From: Schoenoplectus triqueter
Taxonomy: Eukaryota; Streptophyta; Magnoliopsida; Poales; Cyperaceae
NCBI GenBank assembly: GCA_964058805.1
Contig: CAXKVV010001716.1
Coordinates: 1-35,328 of the forward strand
Direction: 5' to 3'
Length of the DNA stretch: 35,328 nt
Position 1 is the first letter of the stretch, and each line of letters begins with the position of its first letter. The notes under the pieces are model-generated. The model saw nothing but the letters and a program-made list of their open reading frames with translations. It made no database searches and was not told the origin of the DNA. Below are positions 12,111 to 23,800 of the stretch, piece after piece. Both the position numbers and the translations under genes were made by a program.

Positions 12111-13555
12111 TAGGTCCTGATTCTCTATTGTACAGCACCATACAATGAGAACATATAATATATTGGATTACTTTTGAAATTCGTGTCAAATCGTAATCAT
12201 GAGGAGATTTAATGATCCACGTGTTACGCTGCACAATGCTGCAGTATTCATCTTTTGAGTGATATTTAATGCGGTAATGTAGAAAATGAAATGCACCGGA
12301 ATCCAGATGTGAGGGTGTCATTAAATAATTCATTATTATGTAATTGATTAATTACAATTTTGGATGATTTAGCATTTTATTTTAATATAAATACGAATAT
12401 TACTAATTCAAACGGTTTCTTATTTACACACTTGATAGTACGTCGTATATTGATGTTATGTTATATTGGAAATTTAATGGAGCCCAAGCAAGATGTTGGA
12501 ATCTCCATTTGCCCAATTTGCTGCCAGTTTCTTTTCTTTTTATTTTAATTTATTTTTTTACAAGATCATTCATGTTAATTTCATGAAAATGGTCCTAAAA
12601 TCACAGCTCTCATTTCTATAATTTTATAGAATTGTAATTCTAAGATTTCATACTATTATATTTTAATTGTTTGACTTATAAAGTTTGAAAACATCAATTA
12701 AATTGACATATATGAAAATAAGAAATTTAGAATATTTCCAGGGGAATAAACATTGTCCGTAATTTTAATGACAGTAGTATTAAAGATTTGGAATTATATT
12801 ATTGTGTGAAATTTTTTCTTTTACTGAGAAGCGTGAAGAAAGTTGGCAAAAATGATCATATCTCATTCTTTGTAGGTGTAATTAGAGAGGAAAAAAATGT
12901 AACTCGTTGTTTTGAGGAGAATTTCAAGTGTACTCATGTGAACTTTTAGAATAGACAATTTACACATGAAAACATAAATAACATCAGATTTGTCTATTCC
13001 TAATTAAAATATTTTCTTATTCCCCCTCATGTTCATTAAAATCTGAAACTTTCAAATTTATTTAATCAATCTGTTCTATTACATTGCTTAGTATCTATTT
13101 TTGCCCATTCTTTTAGTGGACGTCCTTTTAACTTGTAATAATACTTGATCTCTTTGATTATGACTGGTTAGTGCCATTAATCCGTCCCCTAAACCTTATA
13201 GTCTCTTGACTTCTTTTACAATTATTATTTTTACCGCTAATTAACCTTGCATTTAGATTTAGGAAAGAGCTCATGCATTGTCATTGTTATCCTCCAAGAA
13301 GCAATTTCATCAAATTTGTCAAAATTTGACTCGAAGCATACTTCACTCATTTTGCTCCAAACACCGGAATTTTTGATATAGTACCAAAATATAAAAAAAA
13401 AATAGTGGATATTGATCTGTTACTATGCTTAGTTTCTCAATTGCACTAGATTACAAGTTACAACCATTTGCCAGAAAAAAAAAAGTTAAAGAACATGGAG
13501 GAGATTTCCTTATTTCTCAAACTCCCGTTGCAACAACCAATAAATTATTAATTCC

Positions 13556-13914
13556 CACTATAAAAAAATATTTAGAACCAGTTTTATAAAGACTTTAGCA
13601 TCAGTTATACAATAGGTTCTAAAGTCACCGGTTACTAAAAGTTTTAGCATTAGCGCTAAAACTCTCCTCTGAAGGTGGATTTGAAAAGACCTTTAGATCT
13701 GATTTTTAATTAATAAACGGCTCCAAAGATTACTTTAGCATCAATTATGAGTTCAAAATCAGTTTTAAAGATTTTTAACTAATAACTGATGCTAAAGAGA
13801 CCTTTAGAGTCAATTATTAGTCAGAAATCGATTCTAAAAGGTACTTTTTAGAACTAGTTATTAATAAAAAAAATGGCTCCAAACATCTTTTTTTAATCAA
13901 TGTGCTGATTTTTG
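13556..13914. mobile_element. CACTA-like (En/Spm) non-autonomous element or remnant
   Basis: It begins CACTATAAAAAAAT, close to the CACTA terminus of plant En/Spm elements. It then carries repeated copies, in both orientations, of a ctttagcatcagtta-type word (near 13595, 13638, 13732, 13788), which look like subterminal repeats. A possible right end is gatttttgtggt (about 13903-13914). The terminal repeats and a 3-bp target duplication do not match cleanly, so the right border is uncertain. Confidence 0.5.
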
Positions 13915-15423
13915 TGGTCAGCCCATTATTACTATATATATATACACAACAATTAATGTATACATAATAGTAACACAAATAAAAATATATTAATAAATAA
14001 TGATATAAATATAACTAACACATATATACAAATAAATATAAAAGAGTATAAAACTATATAAAATATGCTCCGCAATATAATTTATAACTATACTATGATT
14101 ATTTTTTGCGAACAATATTGCAAAACTGGCTCGAGAACTTGCAAAAATCAAACTAATTTTTTATTGACAAAAAAATAAGATATAAAAAAGTAAAATTAAT
14201 ACGAATTCAAAATTATTTTTCATACCTCTAACAAATTTTTCAAATTGAAATATTTAATTATTATGTTATAAATTGATCTCATATATGTCCGCACTCTTTT
14301 TGCCGTCTAATTGTCGTGAACTCTAAAATTTTGAAAATAACAAATAATTAATTTCGAACCCTAAATCACAAACTTGTTGACCCTAATCATAAATTATAAC
14401 TTAAAGTTTAAATTACATACTTTGATAGTTTTCCAAGCGAATTTGAGATTTTTTTTTTAGATTTGAAGTTTTTATCCTTTCAATAATAGCATAATATTTT
14501 GTGACGTAAATAAATAAAATTAATATATTTAATTATAGTACTAGTATCTTGTCCGTGTGTTGCTACGATGATATCTTTCAGAAATATAAAAATTGATATC
14601 TTCATGTGAAAAATAAAGAAATAAAAATAAAGATAATTTAGTAATTAATGTAAATTTCAATCATGAATACATAATTAATGTAAAATAAATATAAATTGAG
14701 AGGAAAATTAAGATTCGACGTTTAAGGAAAGTTGAAATTCATAATTGATGGCAATCTAAAAAATAGAACAATTGTACTTCTAAATTATGTAGCATTTTGT
14801 GTAACAAACAAAATTGAGAGAAAATTCTAATTTCAACACAAATGATCATAAAAATAGTAATATTATTTGATAAATAACTCAATCTGATAAATGATATTAG
14901 CTCTAAAAATTCAACAAAAAATCTGGACCGTTACAAGATCAGAACACATACGTGCTTAATAAGGAGTGGAGACATATAAAAGTGTTAGAAAAATAAAAAA
15001 TTACATATTTAATGCCGATTTGATGACATAATCTATAATTTCACAATTTATATCGTCCGTGACATGAACAATCAAGGTCGACAGTTGCGCGATAAGAAAA
15101 ATCCAATACATGAAATGAATGAAAATTCAATATTGAACCATGACTTAAACACGTGTTACTCGGATCTTTTTTCTCATCCACCGAATAAATATAAGATATG
15201 TGTCCGATACGCATCGGATATGATACGGATACGTATCCATACGCCACGTTAGTAACTAAGCGGTTCAAGAAAAAGGACCCACTCTGAAAAGGTATAATGT
15301 TCTAGACCCAGCCCACCATTTATCTAGTAGCACTATAATTTTGCTGTCTTATTTATATGCAGAATTATTTATGTTGTATGATTGTATCAGACGTTATTCC
15401 AAGTTCTAAGCTAGAGCGAAACA

Positions 15424-17913
15424 ATGACGGAGAAGCTAGCACCAGAGAAGAGGCATAAATTCATGCACAACGGTAGAGGAGATCTCAATTGAATGCTGAT
15501 AAAGCCGTAATAGTAATGTGAAAAGAGAAATTGTAGGTCGCAGGGGATAATTACACGACGCGGGGATTATTTTTTTTTGGAGGGGGGGGGGGGGGGGTAT
15601 AGGTCGGCAGCTGCTGCTGATTGCCAATCTTTCAAAGACGAAAGAAGAGGGAAGAGGGTTACAGGGACTGCGGTTGCCTGTGAGACCAAACTAAATCAGA
15701 TTCATATGTTTGTTACTATTTTCCGATTTATGTTACCCTCAATCTGGGTCGCGAGTAATTTATGCTTAGCACATGGAGCTATAATATTTCGGATGGTACC
15801 GAGCCTTAAACTATTTGCTGTTGTGCTGATCTGTTACAAGCCTAACTGAAAAGATGGTAAATTGTTTCTCTATTCAGGTCAGAAGGTTTTTGAATGGGAC
15901 CAAACCCTAGAAGAGGTGAACATGTACATAGATCTTCCTCAAAATGTACCAAAGAAGCTATTCTATTGCAAGATCCAGTCCAAGCATATAGAAGTCGGCA
16001 TAAAAGGAAATCCTCCTTACCTTAACGTATGTGAATCGTAAAATGCATTTTAGTCCATTCAGTTTGTCTGTTCTTGTTATACAGTTGTTGTTAACTATAT
16101 TAGATCATCAATGCAAATATTTCTGCCATACAAAGAACTCATGATCCTCTTTTATAGGCAACTTGATGTAGACCTGGCAAAATCTCACAGTATAAGAAGT
16201 ATATTGTTTAGCAAAATGGAAGTTTTGCACATGTCATCAGTCAGTTGTGCCCCATACAGAGCACTAAAGTGCTGTTAATGTTTTGAAAAATACTAAAGCA
16301 CACTCCTACATTGTTTGGTCCTTTTGAGCTTTGACAACATAAATATTTTGTTTAATGCTCCTGCACTGTAAGTTCATTGAGTTTGGAATGTGGTACCTGG
16401 AAAGCTTTTGCAACTAAATGTTCCTGGAGTATTTGCAACTGACCTGGCCGTTAGTTTAATATTACCAGCAGTTTTCAATAGATCTGCAATTCATTATAAA
16501 AATTTAACAATAAATAAGTTTAAATAGACAAACAAATAACACAAAGCAAGTCATACAAGTTTTCTATGAGCCAGTAGACCTAACTGGTACCAGAACTAAC
16601 TCAGACTATAATTTTTTGCTTGAGTCCCTCAAATGGAGAAATGGTAACAAAGTGTCGCTATAATCAATGTCAGTCTTGGTTTCTGTAGTTCTTAGTGTTG
16701 GTAAATTATTGCTTTGGTTGTTCTGAGCTTAGGCAAATCATTGCTTTTGTTTCTGATTCCAGCATGATCTGTCTTCTCCAGTCAAGACTGATTCATCGTT
16801 TTGGACTCTGGGTAATGCACCATTTATTATATATCGAGTTATCTTACAAAACTATCTGAGAATCACTAGGTTTTGCATCTTTCTTTTAATTTCAAATCTC
16901 TACCCTGTATGCAAATAAAACCCATCATTTTCTTACCAACATTTTTGTTATTTTGCAAGGAGCATGCAGCTACTGAAATAAAGGTTAAGACAATTTAATA
17001 CCCTTGAAAACTATCAGCTGGTTCTTCAGACTAGCTATTTGCTTCATGCTGAACAAGCTTATTCTAACTGGTATGTCTTTTTGTGCATTGAAGAGGATGA
17101 TATATTGCATGTGACACTTCAGAAAAGAGATAAGGGGCAAACCTGGGCATCACCAATTCTGGGGCAAGGTGACCTAGATGCTTATTCAGCAGACCTTGAA
17201 CAGAAGCGCCTTATGCTTCAGAGATTTCAAGAAGAGGTTTGCACATAGAATTATGCTAAATTCCCAAAATTTATCAGGTTCAGTACTGGTAAGATCTTTA
17301 TGTATCAGGTTGAGTCCCTGGACCTGCTGATTTGGTATATTATGCACAATATCAGCAGTAAAAGATTTAGGGGAGGGATCACTTGACAATGACTATTTTG
17401 AGTTTTTTGACAATCTTGACGATGAATTTTAAATAAATTTGAAAAAATGTTAAAAACAGAATAACATTTATAGATATGTTATTTGACGTGTAGATTGATA
17501 GTGTTTCGATTTCATATATGTAGAGAGAGATTATGGTGCTTTGCGAAGCACAAAGCCTTCCGTGCTTCGCGTCCGTATCTCAAATTTAAAAGTCCAAACG
17601 GCTGATTTAAACCGTTGAACATGATTTTCATATTGATATATCTTTGGAAATCAAAATTTATATTTTTCTTTGAATTTTTTAGATGGGTACAAAGTTTGTT
17701 GATCTAATGATTTTTGCATCATCCAATACTAGTGATTTTCTACCATCTAAAAAATAGTAAAAAAAAATTGAAAAACTATAAAATTTGACCTCCAAAGATA
17801 TTTCAATAAGAAGATTATATTTAACGATTTGGATCAGCCGTCTGGACCTTTAAATTTGAGATATGGACGCGAAACATGGGTGGGTGGTTTTGTGCTTCGC
17901 GAAGCACCATAGC

Positions 17914-17968
<55 letters not shown>

Positions 17969-18774
17969 GCTGGGATATGGTGCTATGGATCGGTTTTTCG
18001 TCATCAAAGTACAAATGGTCGATCCAACTGTACAAAATGATTTCGTATGAATATCTAACCGTATACCAAATTTTATATTTTTTAGAATTTTTTAACTATT
18101 TTTTAAGATAGTTAGAAAATCACTTAATTGAGTTGTTATGAGCCATTCAAAAGAAGCGTTTTTCTAACTATCTTAAAAAATAGTAAAAAAATTCTAAAAA
18201 ATATAAATTTTGTTCTACAGTTAGATATTCAAACGAAAATCATTTTGCATGATTGGATTGATCATTTGCACTTTGATAACGAAGAATCGATCCATAGCAC
18301 ATGAGTAATTCATGCTATGCATAGTACTATAGCCTAATACTCTCTCTATCTATGTATATATATATATATAATATATGCAGTGTAGTCCTACCGAAAAAAT
18401 AACAATAATAAACAAAAAGAGGATTGAAAACTTCTCATATCCTTACAAACTCGAAAAATGTCAATTGTACCAATGGCCCTCATTTTTCTCCACTATAAAT
18501 GAGGATGAAAAGGCCAGTGATCTATATGGTTTCTAATATGCTGTTATAGAATTGGTAACTTTTTGCCTGCTTTGAAGGGGCAATAGACTAACTATGGGAA
18601 ATTTCTAATAGTCTCTATGAGCGCAATAAAGTTTTCTGACAGTGTTAGTAACATTTTTAGCTCATTATCCTCGATGGTGATTTGCAGAACCCTGGATTTG
18701 ACTTTTCTCAAGCACAATTCACTGGAACTTGTCCAGACCCTAGAACTTTCATGGGCGGCATTCGTAATGATTGA
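15424..18774 (+). CDS. NUDCD2: NudC domain-containing protein 2 homologue, CS-domain co-chaperone (5 exons, 158 aa)
   Basis: Exons: 15424-15472, 15878-16026, 16763-16811, 17094-17236, 18688-18774. Phases agree at all four introns and the total is 477 bases with stop. The protein begins MTEKLAPEKRHKFMHN. A p23/CS beta-sandwich (about 20-105) follows, starting FEWDQTLEEV (21-30) and including WTLEDD (80-85) and HVTLQKR. The C-terminal tail KRLMLQRFQEENPGFDFS is the hallmark of the NUDCD2 group rather than the larger NudC/BOBBER proteins. In animals this family works with Hsp90 and stabilises LIS1; in plants the exact client is unknown to me. The length matches the usual 157-158 residues. Intron 1 has a run of 16 G (15582-15597). 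Intron 4 (1.45 kb) carries two fold-back elements. No coding damage was seen. Confidence 0.95.
15582..15597. repeat. G16 homopolymer
   Basis: Sixteen consecutive G lie in intron 1 of the NUDCD2-type gene, preceded by a T run. Such a tract is prone to length change and can form G-quadruplex-like structure; its length in the assembly may be inexact. Confidence 0.85.
17532..17911. mobile_element. fold-back element A in NUDCD2 intron 4
   Basis: The left end tatggtgctttgcgaagcac pairs with the right end gtgcttcgcgaagcaccata, and complementarity continues inward for well over 100 bp on each side (for example ctcaaatttaaa and its partner near 17850, and the ttttttagatgg block in the middle). Almost the whole 380 bp can fold into one imperfect hairpin. 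No coding capacity is present and no clean target duplication was found; the right flank is a (TC)n tract. Confidence 0.8.
17912..17968. repeat. (TC)n(TA)n microsatellite between two fold-back elements
   Basis: A TC run with one interruption passes straight into a TA run. A similar ctctctctatc...tatatata sequence follows element B near 18338-18370, so the pair of elements is bracketed by related simple repeats. Confidence 0.85.
17980..18300. mobile_element. fold-back element B in NUDCD2 intron 4
   Basis: The left end gtgctatggatcggtttttcg is complementary to the right end cgaagaatcgatccatagcac, with pairing inward for about 150 bp. The two arms meet in the centre around 18115-18150. It shares the tatggtgct terminal word with element A but not its interior, so the two look like different members of one terminal type placed next to each other. 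Confidence 0.8.
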
Positions 18775-20828
18775 TGCATCCTATAAAGAGTTTTCAAGCA
18801 GGAAGAGGGAAAAAAGGAAAATGATAGTGATAGGGGAGACTGCAAAAGGAGGGTAGATGACTAGATATCAAATTAATGTATTGTGTAGCTGAGTGTAACT
18901 TATATGACATATTGGATTGCTCAATTCCTAAGTCTCCCATAAACTTCCAAGACTTGATTTCTTGGTATCTTCTTTTATACTAATATAAGGTATCTAAGAA
19001 TGCAAACATCACTCAGAGTACCGTTATATAGAGGATGATGTATCTCGAAGTTGGCAGCAGAGGGAATCTGGACAAGCAGCGGCCAGTATATGACGTAAAA
19101 AATGTATTATTTTAAGCATGTTCGAGAAACTGCATGCAAAATTGTCATACAGCAGCATATAATAGTGACAATGAGATGCTATGAAAATATGAGTTTTGGC
19201 AACTTCGGTGATGGAAGTTATTAATCAGGAATTGAGAAATTAATAATCCGTAAAGGGAGGTTCCATTGTCATAACTTTATTATCTCGCAAGGTTTTCCTC
19301 CCCAGAATTCAGATGTGCAACACACCATCTGAACTAGCAATTCACGAAGCAAGTACAAAAATAAGGGGCTGGCTTTATTTTCTATGCTTTGGATTTTGAT
19401 ATTTTGATATGAAAGAGAATGCGATGACGGGTGACATCAGAAACTCTTTAAGCCTTAAAGCATTTATTTATGCCAAGTCATTTAATAAAAATAGAAAAAA
19501 ATAAATAGATTTTGAAAAAAATAATCTCTAATGCTAAATTAAATGAGTTGCTAATATGATATGACAATTAAAAATGAGTTGTTAAATTAAAAACTATGAT
19601 TAAAATTTCTAAATTAGAAATTATATCTCCGGTGCTAAAATTAAAAATTAATAATGACACATAAGAATAAAAACTCAATAGAAACTTTCAAGATACTCTC
19701 AATAGAAACTCTCATTGAAGATACTCTTACTGTCATTTTATTCTGGGTTTGCTTGTATGAAATTAATTATGTTATAGAGAAATTATTACTTGATTGGATA
19801 GTCAAAGTTATCACACCACTTTATATTGCTTCTTTAGATGATCAAATTTAATTATGATTTTTTTTTATCACAAAAAAAATGATGCACTGAGAACTGTATT
19901 TTATTCACGAATATGCTAGCAGCATCTATGTCTTTTCTGTTACACCGTAGCAACCATAACGGCTGCCACAAATAAACAGCTATTACCATCAAATTTTGAG
20001 ACCCAGAAAATCACCCCGCGAGGATTGTACAAGGGCGGCGCAAGCAACGTTTTAAATGATATAGACTCGGTAACAATCCCTAATACAAAAGAAATGACGT
20101 TTGTGTTGTTTCATAATAAAGATGACCTCCATCAAAATTTATCCACCGATTAAAAGTATATGTCACAGTTAACAAAAGAGGTGATGTGCTAAGCTGAATT
20201 GGTTTTAGTTACGAAGTCCAAAATAGTACCAACATCCGTAGCATTTAGAAGGCAATCCGGTACCAGTGCATGCCCTGTAGACTAAGACGGGACTTCACAA
20301 AATCTACTTTTGCATCATCCAGTCATGCACTGAATTTGATGCCTGTGATGGCTAGCAACAAATATTTAGTCTATCAGTGATGCACCAGCATGCTCAAGGG
20401 GAGATGCAAATGACACCCACCCACACCAAAGAGGCAAAAGAGGCAAAGAGGAAAGGAAAGAATGTAAAGGAGAAACACAATCCTTTTTAAGAAAATCAAG
20501 GAAGAGAGGAATATCTTCTTTATGTTCTCGCACAAAGATGCACATCATGGGTTAAATTTACATGAATAAGAGCAAGTGATCGGTGAATCCGACTTCCTAT
20601 TTGCAAGGAAAAAAAAGCTGATCCCAGTATCTAGCAATACCAATCTCCAACTCTCCAAACAAAGTTTATCAATGAACGCACAATACATAACTATATGTAC
20701 AAATGAAACAAAGTAAGTTTATCAAGTAAGCTTTTAAAGTCCCAACAGGAAAAAAAGAAGAAAAAACTGCAAACTCTTCAAAGGTATAAACGGGTGCAAT
20801 TTTATAACTGCAATTTCTATTTAAGAAG
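18775..20828. other. intergenic between NUDCD2 and TBC1D13 genes (convergent 3' ends)
   Basis: The two genes point towards each other here. The sequence is AT-rich with scattered short frames that do not extend or splice. The first and last few hundred bases should be 3' untranslated regions. I see no RNA gene and no transposon with clear ends. Confidence 0.55.
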
Positions 20829-23800
20829 TTACGCAGGAAAAGCACCTCCTCTCAACTTGTTAGCAACATGCAACAGATGGTCTAGATTTGAGAGAGGATA
20901 GTTCTGTAAAAGTTTCAAGTTTGCAGTGAAATCACCTGCCAAGAGGCGCCTTCTGACAAGTATCAGCATCGCACAACAAATTCGCAACAATGTTTCCTTC
21001 ACAATTAAAAACAAAAAGATAAAATGTGAACAGATTAATTGTAAAGGTATGTTAAAAATTAAATAGTGATAAAAAAAATATTTAAGAACATGGGGCAAAC
21101 GTTCCATAGTTTAAGGAATAATGGTGCAATTAAGTGGCTGTGGAAAACAGTTGCACAACTGAGTAAGAACACAAGACCAGTCACCTACCAACATATCAGG
21201 GTGTCAACTGGAAATAAAATCTTCCCAATGAATTTTATCTTAGGAGTCCAAATCAGCACTGTGACATCTCCAAAACACAAAGGAACCAAAAGAAATTAAA
21301 CAAACCTGAGGCCCCTCCGGGTCTCCCAAAAGAGTGTCCCAGATGCATAGGCAGTCGGTGAAATTAAATTCTTGTGTTAGTAGCAATGTAATCCATCGAA
21401 ATGCATAGAACTGGGGGTTCACCTGAAGGTACAACAGAACAAGACAACAAGAAAGCAATTACAGCGTCAACATGAATGTCAGGTCTGTGCAAAAAAGTAC
21501 AGAGCTTATGCTGTTGATTTAACTCTACTCTTACATAAAATGAGACTCAAATGAGAAGAGCAAAATTTCCAGCCACAAAATAAAATAAAAAAATAAAGAA
21601 CTCCTAGTTTCACTATGACTTTGCTAGGGGAACCAGAAAGACGAGGAATAAAATATCTTAAAATCCTTGTAGTTTGACAAGAGCATAGTTGTTATTTCAT
21701 ATGAGCATTTTACTCTATAAAATCAGAGAGAATACAGATAAAGGTAGACACCGAATATGAAAGAAACCAGTAAATATGGTGAGGACAACAAACTATGAAG
21801 GTGGCACACATTCCCCATATTACCTTGGTAGTAACCTCCAAGTGACGCCAAAGCTCTTCATCATGCTTCTTCAAGAGCTGAGATAATTTGGATATGGTCG
21901 AACGAATTCCAACAATGGAGTTGTCCAATTGTTTGCAAAAATTATCCCTGAATCCACTAAGCACCTCGACAAAGCAAAAGAATGTGTCAGCTTCTACATG
22001 AGCCTGTAAGAATTAAAACCAAAGAATATTCAACTTTTTCAGCATGAGTGCGGACAAAAATGTTGACAGTCAAGTACAATAAAAAAAAAGTTGATGACAT
22101 CACCACTAATAAGATATCATACTAACTGAACCAGAACCTGGAAATGCCAATTGCTTGTTTATAAGATTTGATATTATATATTTTTGGTTTCATTTTATTT
22201 TCCATCATAGATTTTGTCAGTTGACTGAATCTGCGTGACATGTTGTAAAACAACAACTACAGACAGAAGTTGCAATTTTCGGTGGCAACTGGCAATTGGC
22301 AACTTGAGAAATAAAAACACAAAATACCGCATTATTGAGGTCAGGGTCATTCTTGAAAACATAGAAGATAGGAGCCAGCACTTCATTCATGCCCTGCACA
22401 TATCTTATGCCTGGATTCAACTTAGCAAATATCATCAAAATTCTCTTCAATGATTCCTACATTCATCGCCAAAACAAATAAAATGTAAGAATAGGAACCT
22501 AAGGAAATGGTTTTGAGTGGGAAAATCACCCTCAGCATATAGATGTTGTGAGAATGCGCTCTAAACTCTTATTTCTTGATTTGAAGTACACAATTAGTTG
22601 ATGACATCAGAAAAACGCAACTGCTCTAGTTATTAGCATAACTCCTACTTCTAGATAAAGGAGTTTTGCTTTTCCTAAGTTAGTTCTATTCAAGCCCAAA
22701 AAAAAAAAATAGCATTCACTTGTGATTCTTTTAACATATATTAGTTTAAACTTTAAAGCAAGGTGATTGCTCATTTGCGCTGAGCAATCCATATAGAAAG
22801 AGAAAGATACATAGAGGAAAAGAGAAAATGAGGTAACTGTCAAAATAACAATTGAATTTTTTAACACTACCAGAATACGCTTTATCTACAAAACAAAATT
22901 CATGATACACTATAGTACAAAACATCCACTAACTCAAGTAATGAAGGAAAAATATAAAATGAGCATAGTAAATTAATAATTATTAAGAGGAACCTCAACA
23001 TTCAGTATTCTTCTCTCTCATTCTATGAGAACAACAAGATAAAAGAACTTGTCATCATCTCAAAGATACTATAAATTAATAATTATCAAGTGGAACCTCA
23101 ACATCCAAATAGTCTTCTCTCCCATTCTTTTTTTTTTTGGTTCTAAATACCATCATATCAAAGATGAGTAAAGCAAAAGGCTCAGGAGGTTCATGGAGAA
23201 AAAACTCACATAGTTCAGGTTATTGATTTAATAAAAAGCAAAAGAGAAAGAAAAGATAATTTACAGGGATCATTTGAGATACAAGAGAAAATGTAAATTA
23301 CTTGACCATTTAAAAGAGGTGCTTGCCTGATTAGACTTGGCAAGAAGGGTATCACTGGAGAAAAATTCCATCTCGGGATGTGTGCGCTTTACATCTCTAT
23401 CAATCTGCTCTACAGTCTCTGACTCCTATTTTACCAAACAAAGATGTGCTTGACATAAAAATAAACAAATAATTGAAACATGCACCAACATATTCTCTGC
23501 ATGTGTGGGTGAATTTTGGAAGCCAATGTGAAGATTATATCAATTAGAATTTAGAAGACAAATTTTAAACCAATAGCTTCAGTAATACCATAAATATTGG
23601 CATGGGATCATATGGGAATTTAGACAACCATTATTTATAGTTTAAGTATCTATGAATGCAAATGACTTTTATTTTTATCCAAGGTTTTTTTATGAAACAA
23701 TTGAAATGGGAAAGAACGAGAAATTTAGACAAACGAGAAGTGAGGGCATATTCAAACAAATCCCAAAAAAAAAATGAAGGGTAAAACCTGCAAAACTGAG

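Larger units (their letters stand above)
11441..15423. other. intergenic region between divergent METTL13 and NUDCD2 genes
   Basis: This 4-kb gap holds the 5' flanks of two divergent genes. Positions 11441-11700 are the GC-richer leader and promoter side of the methyltransferase gene; no clear TATA box was found. A MULE-type MITE occupies 11750-12110 and a CACTA-like remnant begins at 13556. In 12120-13555 and 13915-15300 I see only AT-rich DNA with short frames that lack splice partners. A tatttatatgc word about 75 bases before the NUDCD2 start could be a TATA element. Confidence 0.55.

Noticed and set aside
18617..18856. Plus-strand 79-codon frame overlapping the last NUDCD2 exon
   Set aside because: The frame used by the gene (NPGFDFSQAQF to stop at 18774) is a different one and is strongly conserved.
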